Assembly: GCA_947259095.1 (NCBI GenBank)
Contig: CAMYLA010000039.1
Coordinates: 1 to 46,601 of the forward strand
From: an uncultured Acidimicrobiaceae bacterium
GTDB taxonomy: Bacteria; Actinomycetota; Acidimicrobiia; Acidimicrobiales; SZUA-35
Direction: 5' to 3'
Length of the DNA: 46,601 bases
This document shows positions 7,108-13,741 of the stretch, piece by piece. Both the position numbers and the translations under genes were made by a program. A model generated the notes under the pieces. It saw only the letters and a list, made by a program, of their open reading frames with translations. It was not told the DNA's origin and ran no database searches. Positions within the stretch are counted from its first letter, which is position 1, and each line of letters opens with the position of its first letter.

Positions 7108-7128
7108 GGTAGCCCGATTGGTGACACG
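7108..7128 (+). repeat. Arm-type motif pair before copy 3
   Basis: GGTAGCC (7108-7114), CGATT, then GGTGACACG (7120-7128), 115 bases before the fragment at 7223. The second unit is diverged. Confidence 0.55.
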
Positions 7129-7222
7129 GGGCCGAGCTGTCCTCAGCAAGCATGAGCGCTTCCCAGCACTTCGACGGCCAGCCTCAGCGGCTCGGAGCAG
7201 TCCTCAGCACCTTCGCTCACGA

Positions 7223-7265
7223 TTTGGGAGCAGGGGGTCGGGAGTTCAAGTCTCCCCATACCGAC
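7223..7265 (+). repeat. tRNA-Pro(TGG) 3' half, copy 3
   Basis: A 43-base fragment with two changes (TTCAAGT loop, CATACCG acceptor). It is preceded by TTCGCTCACGA, a block shared, with one difference, by copies 2 and 5. Confidence 0.8.
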
Positions 7266-7493
7266 CGAGATTCGGCTGGTTCTTTGTGCCTCGTCCGAGG
7301 TCGAACATCGGCCGTGCCAACCAAGCTCTGGTTGATCGACGCGGATCGCGGACAGCCGCTGCGGTGCGAAGCCGCCGCCACCGTTGACCTCGATCTGTGA
7401 TCTTCAGCCGAGGGCGGGGGCGCCTCTGGTCCGGCCGGTGATGGATTCGGGGCCTCGGCGCTGGGGTGGAACGCCAGGGTCACAGGTCAGGAG

Positions 7494-7499
7494 TAACAT
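7494..7499 (+). promoter_or_regulatory. Leaderless -10 box of cassette C
   Basis: TAACAT ends six bases before the ATG at 7506. An AGGAG lies at 7490, too far from the ATG to be a good ribosome-binding site. Confidence 0.45.
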
Positions 7500-7505
7500 G
7501 ATGAC

Positions 7506-7706
7506 ATGGCTACGGACTGGGCAGCAGCGATCGCCGATGCTCGCCGACGAGGTGTCGATCTCACCGCCGAAATGAGCGGCTCGGACTGGGCCGAGTACCG
7601 GGCTCAGTGCCGCTCGTGGCTCGACACCGAGGCCGGCCAAGCGCACAAGCAGCGGGCACTGGAACGAATCGCAACCAAGCAGGCGATCATCGACGAAGCC
7701 AGCTGA
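7506..7706 (+). CDS. Cassette C gene 1: small protein of unknown function
   Basis: This encodes 66 residues, mostly predicted helix and rich in Ala, Arg and Glu (WAAAIADARRRGVDLTAEM, then WAEYRAQCRSWL). No family was recognised. It is followed after 15 bases by a second small gene, repeating the two-gene layout of cassettes A, B and D. Its size and charge pattern would suit a helical antitoxin or toxin partner, but nothing specific supports either. Confidence 0.55.
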   Translation: MATDWAAAIADARRRGVDLTAEMSGSDWAEYRAQCRSWLDTEAGQAHKQRALERIATKQAIIDEAS

Positions 7707-7721
7707 CGCCGAGCCAGTGGC

Positions 7722-8033
7722 GTGGCCGATCCAGCCGCCTACCCCGGCCCACAGTTCTGGGACGACGTCAGACGCGAACTCGCTCGGACCGGCTCGGGCT
7801 CGGCGGAGATCTTCGGCCGGGACGAGATGCCGTGGGTGCTCGCCCGATGCTCGATGACCTGGGACTCCCTCGAAGTCCTCGACGACGCTGTCCCACACGC
7901 CCGCTACGCCTCGTTCGTCGCCCTGGCCGGCTACCGATTCGTCGTGACCGGCTATCGCTGGGCATCCGACGTCGTCGAGCTGATCGACTTCGAAATCATC
8001 ACCTGGAATCACCCCCACGTCGAGCCAGACTGA
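7722..8033 (+). CDS. Cassette C gene 2: unknown protein
   Basis: This encodes 103 residues from the GTG at 7722, 15 bases after the previous stop. It begins VADPAAYPGPQFWDDVRREL and continues with short strand-like stretches (FVALAGYRFVVTGYRW, then VVELIDFEIITWN), suggesting a compact alpha/beta domain. No known motif was recognised. It is probably co-transcribed with the 66-residue gene. The cassette ends before the next tRNA fragment at 8180. Confidence 0.55.
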   Translation: MADPAAYPGPQFWDDVRRELARTGSGSAEIFGRDEMPWVLARCSMTWDSLEVLDDAVPHARYASFVALAGYRFVVTGYRWASDVVELIDFEIITWNHPHVEPD

Positions 8034-8179
8034 CATCGCTCACGGGTCGCAGAGCCCGGGGTTGCTAACCGTGATGCCAACCATCCCCCACGCCCTCTCT
8101 TGACGCTCGATGGCACTCGGCAGCCTCTCCCCCGGCTTTCAGAGCGCTCAGCAGCCTACGCTGATCGGGCTCATCAAGC

Positions 8180-8221
8180 TTTGGGAGCAGGGGTCGGCGG
8201 TTCAAATCTCCCCATCCCGAC
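8180..8221 (+). repeat. tRNA-Pro(TGG) 3' half, copy 4
   Basis: A 42-base fragment, one G short in the variable region and with GGCGG in the T stem, so the stem no longer pairs perfectly. The acceptor strand is intact. Confidence 0.8.
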
Positions 8222-8256
8222 GAGATCTAGCGGGTTTTCGCACCGGTTTCGAGGCC

Positions 8257-8289
8257 GGCAACCCGACTGGGAGCCACGAATGGCTACCA
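8257..8289 (+). repeat. Arm-type motif pair after copy 4, with hairpin
   Basis: GGCAACC (8257-8263), CGACT, then GGGAGCCACG (8269-8278), exactly 36 bases after the fragment, as after copy 2. TGGGAGCCA / TGGCTACCA around loop CGAA repeats the hairpin at 6446-6467 with one mismatch. Confidence 0.6.
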
Positions 8290-8348
8290 GCAACCTCGAC
8301 ATTCCCCCGTCGACACCGATCTCAGACCGATGCGGTCTTCGAATGGCG

Positions 8349-8771
8349 TCAGCGCGTCAGCGGGTTGGCGACGTGCAGTCCTCTACGGCTGGCTGCTTCG
8401 CACAGGTCGGAGTCCGCACTCGTCAGGAGAGCAGCGTCGATGAGCAATGCGGAGGCCAAGTGGACTGCATCATATCCCCGAAGCGCTTCCTCTTCGGCGA
8501 GGACCGAGGCCTCGACGACCAGACCTTCAGTGACCTGGACCAGGCTCATCTCGTCGATAAGCGCCGAGAGGTTCCTCTTTGCTCTGCGGTGTTGCGGGCT
8601 GGAGAGCCGACCACCGCGAGTCGCTGCGGCCAAAGCAGCCACTCCCTCGACAATGACGAGGCTTGCGGAGGCGATCGCATCTGACCTATCCCAGATCAAC
8701 CCAGCCTCTTCGGAACCTTGTTCGTCAATCACGAGCTTCAGCACTGAGGAGGTGTCAACATAGGTGATCAC
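8349..8771 (-). CDS. vapC: Cassette D toxin, VapC-type PIN ribonuclease
   Basis: This encodes 140 residues from the GTG at 8771, overlapping the antitoxin stop by GTGA. PIN-domain acidic residues are all visible: ITYVDTSSVLKL (first Asp), VIVEGVAAL (Glu), RGYDAVHLASAL (Asp) and LLTSADSDLCEAA (Asp). The length is typical for VapC. It should cleave tRNA or other RNA using Mg2+ when not bound by its partner. It is the only cassette operon in the array on the minus strand. Confidence 0.9.
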   Translation of the reverse strand: MITYVDTSSVLKLVIDEQGSEEAGLIWDRSDAIASASLVIVEGVAALAAATRGGRLSSPQHRRAKRNLSALIDEMSLVQVTEGLVVEASVLAEEEALRGYDAVHLASALLIDAALLTSADSDLCEAASRRGLHVANPLTR

Positions 8772-9049
8772 CGACGCTGCTCGGCGACCAGATCGCTCAC
8801 AGACCCCTTCGACTTGATCCGCCGCTCGGGCCGATGGCGCCCCACATGCTTCGGTGGACGGACGGCGCCCGATGCGACCAGTTCGGCAAGCCAATCGCTT
8901 GATTGATCCAGCGACGACAGCCGCGCTACCGGCCGGCCCCGGTCGGTCACGATGACCTCCTCACCTTGGCGGACGCGTTCGATGTACCGGCTAAGGCTGT
9001 TCTTCAAATCGCGGATTCCGACCTCGACACGAGATGAAGCTACATTCAT
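8768..9049 (-). CDS. Cassette D antitoxin, Phd/YefM family
   Basis: This encodes 93 residues. The N-terminal DNA-binding fold reads VEVGIRDLKNSLSRYIERV, then EEVIVTDRGRPVARL, the hallmark of Phd/YefM antitoxins. The basic C-terminal tail (PPKHVGRHRPERRIKSKG) should wrap the toxin. The start ATG at 9049 lies six bases after a perfect TATAAT; an ATG three bases earlier is also possible. It is translationally coupled to vapC and expected to repress the operon together with VapC. Confidence 0.88.
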   Translation of the reverse strand: MNVASSRVEVGIRDLKNSLSRYIERVRQGEEVIVTDRGRPVARLSSLDQSSDWLAELVASGAVRPPKHVGRHRPERRIKSKGSVSDLVAEQRR

Positions 9050-9055
9050 CATCAG

Positions 9056-9061
9056 ATTATA
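9056..9061 (-). promoter_or_regulatory. Leaderless -10 box of cassette D
   Basis: A perfect TATAAT on the minus strand, six bases before the ATG at 9049. It is the best -10 of the four cassettes. Confidence 0.6.
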
Positions 9062-9103
9062 GCCACATAACAACACGACAGCCAGCCGATGTTCCGGCAC
9101 ACC

Positions 9104-9125
9104 GGTAGCCCGATTGGTAGCCACG
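9104..9125 (+). repeat. Arm-type motif pair before copy 5
   Basis: GGTAGCC (9104-9110), CGATT, GGTAGCCACG (9116-9125), 116 bases before the fragment at 9220. Downstream comes AAGCATCAGC, also found at the IS110 right flank. Confidence 0.65.
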
Positions 9126-9219
9126 GGTACGAGCAGCCCCGAGCAAGCATCAGCGCTTCTGAGCACTTCAGTTGCGGGATTCAACCCGCTACAGCACTCC
9201 TCCGCACCCTCGCTCACGA

Positions 9220-9236
9220 TTTGGGAGCAGGGGGTC
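9220..9236 (+). repeat. tRNA-Pro(TGG) 3' half, copy 5, truncated
   Basis: Only TTTGGGAGCAGGGGGTC remains. The T arm and acceptor strand are replaced by unrelated sequence from 9237, so this is the broken right edge of the array. Confidence 0.7.
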
Positions 9237-9678
9237 TTGAGCGCGTGAAGGACGCCGCAGAGAACGCCGGCGGGCACTTCATCGCAGTCGTCAGCCCGTT
9301 GCCAGGCTTGACCAGTGTGGAGTGGTCGAACAGCACTCCGATGGGGTGAGCAATCAGAAAAAACGAGGGCCTGATGAAGCGAACGAATATCTTGACATGT
9401 ATCGAGCCGGACCGTGTTGCCTTGGAGTTCGACGAGGAGCACAAGGCCGGGTCGAGAGCGGCCTGTTCGGGTTCTTCTATCGGAACTTCGGCGCCTCCAA
9501 GATGGGGAACGCGTCCTTGACCGTACACAAAGCCTGTCTCGAACAGCCCGACCCGTGAGATGCGGTGGACTACTTCGGGCGGAGCACTGCTGATGCCGTT
9601 CACAAGTGCTGAACCTCGGGTCGTCAGGTGCTTCGGCGCTCACCCGCTCAGCAACGACGTCGGCGCCGGCAAGCGAAT
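9237..9678 (+). other. Right edge of the array: gene remnants only
   Basis: A plus-strand frame entering from 9237 reads ERVKDAAENAGGHFIAVV and ends in a stop at 9349. It looks like the tail of a lost gene, now fused to the cut tRNA fragment. Another short frame ending at 9558 contains SGLFGFFYRNFGASKMGN. Neither has a start or a recognised family. Confidence 0.35.
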
Positions 9679-11391
9679 TCAAGTCTCGTCCCAGTTGATC
9701 CACTCGACGTCATGAGCGCGCACGTGGGCTCGAACAGCCTGGCCGACGGTGGGATAGAAGTTCTCCCGACCAATGGTCTCGACCGTCCCCGATCGAGTCA
9801 GCTGATCGCGGACGATGCCCTTCAGCTCGGCGAAGCACAGTTCGATCCCCTGTTCTTCGAGCTCGTCGCGCACGGCGAGGAGGGCGTGATCGGCCGTGGC
9901 GTCGATGTCAGTGATCGGTTCGGCGGTGATGACCACGCGCTTCAGGCCGGGTCCGGCCTTGCGAATCCGGTCGGTGAGGTCATCGCGGAAGACCTCTGCG
10001 TTGGCGAAGAAGAGCGGCGCATCGAACCGGTACAGAAGCAGGCCCGGGACCTGTCGACCCTCGGGATGGCGCTCAAAATCGTGGTAGCCCTTCAGCCCGT
10101 CGACTCTGACGAGGATGGTCGTGTGGGGTCGCCACGACCGGCGCAGAAAAACCAGGAGTGAGATGCCGACTGCTATGCCGATTCCCCACAACGGGCCGGC
10201 GACGACCACCCCGGCGGCGCAGATGAGGCCAAGCCAGAACTCCTCTGGTCGTGACCGGAGCAGCGCCCGAGCGGTCCCGGGTTTGACGAGCTTGCTGACG
10301 GCGACGATCAGCACGGCGGCCAGGGTGGCCAGCGGGAGGGTCGAGAGGGCGTCGGGTGCGGTGCTGATAAAAGCCAGAACCGAGATGGCGGCGATCAGGC
10401 CAGCCGTTCGGGTACGGGCTCCCGCCGATTCCAGCACTGGTGTTCGCGAGGAGCTGCCGCTGACGGGAAAGCCCTGGAAGAACCCGCAGGCAAGGTTGGA
10501 TAGGCCGAGCGCCACGAGCTCGCGGTTCGGGTCGACGTGGCGTGCTTCGCGAGATGCGTACGACTGAGACAGGATGCTGGTGTCGGTAAAGGAGATGAGG
10601 GCGATGCTGAAGGTGCCGATGGCGAGCGGGCCGACGTCGCTCCAGTCGACTGCGGGAAAAGCCGGCGATGGTGCGCCGCGAGGAAGGATGCCGACGACGT
10701 CCAGCTCATCGCCGGCATCGAGCAGGCGAGTGGCGACGATGGCCACGATCACGGTCGCCGCCACGGCGAAGAGGTCCGAGCGCAGCCGTCCAAGGACTAT
10801 GAGGCTCGCCAGCGAGAGGAGGCCGGCCCAAGCGGTAGCTGTGTCGAAGTCCAGCTTCACCAGGCCGCCGACCGAGTCGACGAGCACCGAGACCGTCTCG
10901 CCGCCAGCGTCGATACCGAGCAGCGTCGGGAGCTGCCCGACGGCGACGACAACGGCCACACCAACGAGGTAGCCGTGACGAATCGGCAGTGAGAACAACT
11001 CGGTCAGCAGTCCGAGCCCACCGAAACCGGCGGCGACCGACAACAGACCGGTGCCGACGGCCAATACAGCAGCGAGTGTCGCTGCCCGCTGCGGGTCGCC
11101 GCTCGAAAGGGGAAGTATCGTCGCAGCGATCAGCGGTGCGAGGGAGGAATCGGGCCCGAGGACGAGCAACCTCGATGGCCCGAACAGCGCATACACGACC
11201 ATCGGAGCGATCGTGGCGTAAAGCCCGTGAATCGGCGCCAACCCAGAGGCTTGGGCATACGCCATGCCGACCGGTACGAGGAAGAGGCTCAGAAGGACGC
11301 CCGCCACGAAGTCGCGCCGGAGCGCCTGTCGTGAGACGACAGGGTTTAGGTCGGGCAACCTCGCCCCAACCGACGCGCCAATTCGAACCAT
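9679..11391 (-). CDS. SulP-family anion transporter with STAS domain
   Basis: This encodes 570 residues. The N-terminal ~410 residues hold the transport domain, with the SulP opening VLLSLFLVPVGMAYAQASGL and many hydrophobic helices. GFPVSGSSSRTPVLESAGARTR corresponds to the conserved substrate-site loop. After a basic stretch (FLRRSWRPHT) comes the cytoplasmic STAS domain, about residues 430-560, with VVITAEPITDIDATADHALL and LCFAELKG. Relatives import sulfate, bicarbonate or dicarboxylates; the substrate cannot be told. Length is full. No ribosome-binding site stands out before the ATG. It is monocistronic by position. Confidence 0.92.
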   Translation of the reverse strand: MVRIGASVGARLPDLNPVVSRQALRRDFVAGVLLSLFLVPVGMAYAQASGLAPIHGLYATIAPMVVYALFGPSRLLVLGPDSSLAPLIAATILPLSSGDPQRAATLAAVLAVGTGLLSVAAGFGGLGLLTELFSLPIRHGYLVGVAVVVAVGQLPTLLGIDAGGETVSVLVDSVGGLVKLDFDTATAWAGLLSLASLIVLGRLRSDLFAVAATVIVAIVATRLLDAGDELDVVGILPRGAPSPAFPAVDWSDVGPLAIGTFSIALISFTDTSILSQSYASREARHVDPNRELVALGLSNLACGFFQGFPVSGSSSRTPVLESAGARTRTAGLIAAISVLAFISTAPDALSTLPLATLAAVLIVAVSKLVKPGTARALLRSRPEEFWLGLICAAGVVVAGPLWGIGIAVGISLLVFLRRSWRPHTTILVRVDGLKGYHDFERHPEGRQVPGLLLYRFDAPLFFANAEVFRDDLTDRIRKAGPGLKRVVITAEPITDIDATADHALLAVRDELEEQGIELCFAELKGIVRDQLTRSGTVETIGRENFYPTVGQAVRAHVRAHDVEWINWDET

Positions 11392-12020
11392 GTTCCAATT
11401 GTCACGCAGATCGACCGCGCGCGACGGTCTTCTTCAATCAATTCTGTTCGCCGATCGTTCGAACCCGATCGCGATCACAGGAAGCTGCTATGCCTCCGGC
11501 CCACAAAGCGACCCTGGATCCGTCCCATCCGGCACTTCGTAGGGCTCAATCGAACCGAGGGCCAGCGGGCACCGGTGGCCAGCAAACAAGCGAAAGAACT
11601 TTATGAAAGACGTCGGCAGCTCACGATCTGGATCGGCGGTCCAGGCGCTTCGACTCGGGTCCGCCCGAGCGACACCTCTCGCCTCGACGGTCAGGTCGAC
11701 ATGGCGGTGAAGCGCCGCCTCAGAACAGTCCTGGAGTTGAAGCTCCGATAGGGCCCGCCGGAGCTGTTCACCATGGAGCGGGACTTGGAAGGGTGGCTCG
11801 AAACATGGCAGCGGTGGAGCCCGGCCGAGGTCGGCCGAGGAGCTTTCTCTGGCTTGGCCGTAAGGAGGTGTTGACTCAGCTGTAGTCCCCTGAGCGGATC
11901 GCTACTCGGCGACGAGCAGAGCGCCAGAACGAGCCCGAGATGTGTGTCTCCACGAGACCGTCTACCTGTCGCTGTTGGTGCCCCGTCGCCCCGCGGATCC
12001 TGGTGGCTTCGGGCGAGTGC
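11392..12020. other. Stretch without a convincing gene
   Basis: This lies between the SulP start and the end of the bactofilin-like gene. One plus-strand frame, 11700-11876, reads MAVKRRLRTVLELKLR, an amber codon, then MERDLEGWLETWQRW. It is coding-like but interrupted and unassigned. Nothing else is supportable. Confidence 0.3.
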
Positions 12021-12660
12021 TCACGCTTCGGCTTTCACGGCCGTTGGGGCCCGGAAGTTCCGCGTGGTCAACACGATCGCACCAGCGGCCAAGAGCACGA
12101 GGAGGAACAGGACGAAGGCGACGACCACCCAAAGGACGACGAATACGAACCAGTAGGTGCCAACCAGCAATCCCAGCCCCAGCAGGCCGAACAGGATCGA
12201 CCAGACGATGCCCAACACGATCGATACCACCAGCAACGCCACAAGCGCGGCGAGGACGATGAGCTCGGAGAGCAGACTGGCGCCGGGCCGCTGGCGGGCC
12301 CGGGTCAACACCGCTTCCAGCGGGCGGCGGAGAACCAACAACACGAGCGCACCGACCAGGAACAACGCGACGAACCGGTACAGAACACCGACCAGGCGGT
12401 CGCCGAACGTTGGCTCGTCATCCTCGCCCACGGTCACGTCCTCGGGGCCGACGACAGTCCCGGTCCGCTCGTAGTCACCAGCCCTCCATAGATCTGACCA
12501 GCAACGTCACCACCGATCCTCACCTGCCCTGCACCGAACAACACATCGGAACCGACGTCACCGTCGAGCTCGGCGCTCCCGCCTACCACTGCCACGTCGC
12601 CGCCCACCGGGGCGCTCGATGATCTCACCCTCAACGCCGAGACTGGAGCTGCCCCGGTTT
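12021..12660 (-). pseudogene. Bactofilin-like polymer-forming protein with membrane C-terminus, frameshifted and truncated
   Basis: Two minus-strand frames make one protein. The upstream frame (to 12434) has short beta-helix repeats, GGDVAVVGGSAELDGDVG then VRIGGDVAGQIYGG. The downstream frame (12021-12437 and a little above) reads EDDEPTFGDRLVGVL followed by four hydrophobic helices. Family members join these parts with a G-x-VTVGEDxEPxFGDR linker, and the present sequence switches frame within about 12455-12475. The N-terminus is cut off near 12660 by IS3-like DNA. An intact product would assemble at the membrane as a bactofilin-type scaffold. Confidence 0.55.
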
Positions 12661-12663
12661 GGT

Positions 12664-12939
12664 TGACACCTGAACGCTGAGATCCTTTAGAGGGTTTCAG
12701 GAACGGAGTCACCAATGCCAAGAACACGTCGTCCGTATCCCAGATGAGTACAAGGCTGAACTTGTCCGGATGGTTCGCGAGGAGGGTCGGACACCATCTG
12801 AGCTCGCCCGCGAGCTTGAACCAACTGCGCAGTCAATCTCGTCTTGGGTAGCTCAGGCCGGCGTCGATACCGGCGAACGCAAGGAGTTGGGTACCGACGA
12901 GAAAGAGGAGTTGCAGGCCCGGTCCGTTCCGTGGCGTGA
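12664..12939 (+). mobile_element. IS3-family insertion sequence remnant
   Basis: A terminal-like TGACACCTGAACGCTG lies at 12664-12679, about 35 bases before orfA. The orfA reading (12715 onward) contains HTH_Tnp_1 features: VRMVREEGRTPSELARELE and QSISSWVAQAGVD. A single extra A near 12742 breaks MPRTRRPYP from DEYKAELV. The gene stops making sense after KEELQA (about 12920), where the second orf and the right end are missing. It is inactive. Confidence 0.7.
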
Positions 12940-13050
12940 TCGCCAGACAACACCCGGCTCGTAGCCACCTCCGAGGACTCGACGCTGCGGGTCTGGGACG
13001 TCGAGAGCGGTGACCTCCTCGCCGAATATCAGACGATGGGCGGGTTCTGA
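12940..13050 (+). pseudogene. WD40-repeat protein C-terminal remnant
   Basis: An open stretch reading NTRLVATSEDSTLRVWDVES and ending LLAEYQTMGGF is a single WD40 blade with its terminal WD dipeptide and a stop. There is no start; it abuts the IS3 remnant, which presumably removed the rest. Confidence 0.6.
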
Positions 13051-13200
13051 CCCGCGGGATCATGCACGTGCTGCTGGGCCTAGGAATCCGACATCGAGTG
13101 TTGGAAGTGTTGGCCAGGGTCGTGCGACGGATGGGACATGCGGCCCTGGTCGGCGGCCCCGGCGTGGCGCATCGTGGTCTGACAGACAAGGAGTCGCCCC

Positions 13201-13611
13201 GTGGATCCCTCGCAATCAGCCCAACAGGCGAACTTGGACCTCGTGGCACGGGTCGGACCTCTCATCGCCACCGGCTTCGCCAATCGCGACGATGATCTGT
13301 TCGCAGACGACTTTGTCTTCCACTTCTTCAACCCGCGCCTCCCGGAGCTGGCCGGCGACCACCACGGGGTGGACGGCCTCGCCAGCTTCTTCGAGCGATT
13401 GCGAGAGGGAAGCGACAGTGGCTTTCATAACGAGCCCCACTCACTCACCCCCTACGGCGACGAGCTGGTGGTGGCCTACGCAACCAACACGGCCAGCTTC
13501 GGGGGCACCGTGCTGGACATTGACGCGATTGTGGTGTGGCGGGTGGTCGGCGGGCGCATCCACGAAGCTTGGGACATCCCGGCGATCAACACCGTGCGCC
13601 CCCACCGCTGA
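13201..13611 (+). CDS. SnoaL-like / NTF2-fold protein
   Basis: This encodes 136 residues from the GTG at 13201, eight bases after AAGGAG. The pattern is that of the cone-shaped NTF2 fold: an N-terminal helix (VGPLIATGFANRDDDLFADDFVFHFF), GVDGLASFFERL, then the antiparallel strands DELVVAYATNTASFGG and DAIVVWRVVGGRIHEAWD. Members are polyketide cyclases, ketosteroid isomerase-like enzymes or ligand-binding proteins; the substrate is unknown. It stands alone, convergent with the molybdoenzyme gene. Confidence 0.75.
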   Translation: MDPSQSAQQANLDLVARVGPLIATGFANRDDDLFADDFVFHFFNPRLPELAGDHHGVDGLASFFERLREGSDSGFHNEPHSLTPYGDELVVAYATNTASFGGTVLDIDAIVVWRVVGGRIHEAWDIPAINTVRPHR

Positions 13612-13741
13612 CCGACAGGCCCGAGGTCATCACCTGCACGCCGCTCGGCGGGTCTTCACCAGGCCGTCCGGTGACGACGCCGGGAATGGTCGGATCGCCG
13701 TTGGCCCTGCACGATGACTGTGATCACAGGTGGGAGTGTGA

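Larger units (their letters stand above)
5288..9236 (+). mobile_element. tRNA-Pro-derived cassette array (four cassettes)
   Basis: Five copies of a tRNA-Pro(TGG) 3' half start at 5390, 6357, 7223, 8180 and 9220, so units are 967, 866, 957 and 1040 bases. Each interval carries one compact two-gene operon: unknown pair, BrnT-like/RHH toxin-antitoxin pair, unknown pair, and Phd-VapC on the opposite strand. Paired GGTAGCC motifs sit 115-117 bases before the repeat and 35-36 bases after it. This looks like serial insertion of small integrative cassettes at a tRNA 3' end, with the repeats as attachment cores. No recombinase gene and no intact tRNA-Pro lie in the window, so any enzyme would act from elsewhere. 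Confidence 0.6.

Noticed and set aside
5390..8221. Calling the fragments tRNA genes
   Set aside because: The acceptor 5' strand, D arm and 5' anticodon stem are absent from every copy.
5328..8263. Minus-strand frames beginning MGRFELPTPCSQ or containing GDLNSRPPAPK near each tRNA fragment
   Set aside because: They are translations of the reverse strand of the tRNA-Pro repeat and recur only because the repeat recurs; not genes.
5390..9236. CRISPR array or integron attC array
   Set aside because: Repeats are about 1 kb apart, match a tRNA arm and not attC R boxes, intervals contain genes, and there are no cas or intI genes.
11700..11876. Small gene MAVKRRLRTV...ETWQRW
   Set aside because: It contains an in-frame amber codon, lacks a ribosome-binding site and has no recognisable family.
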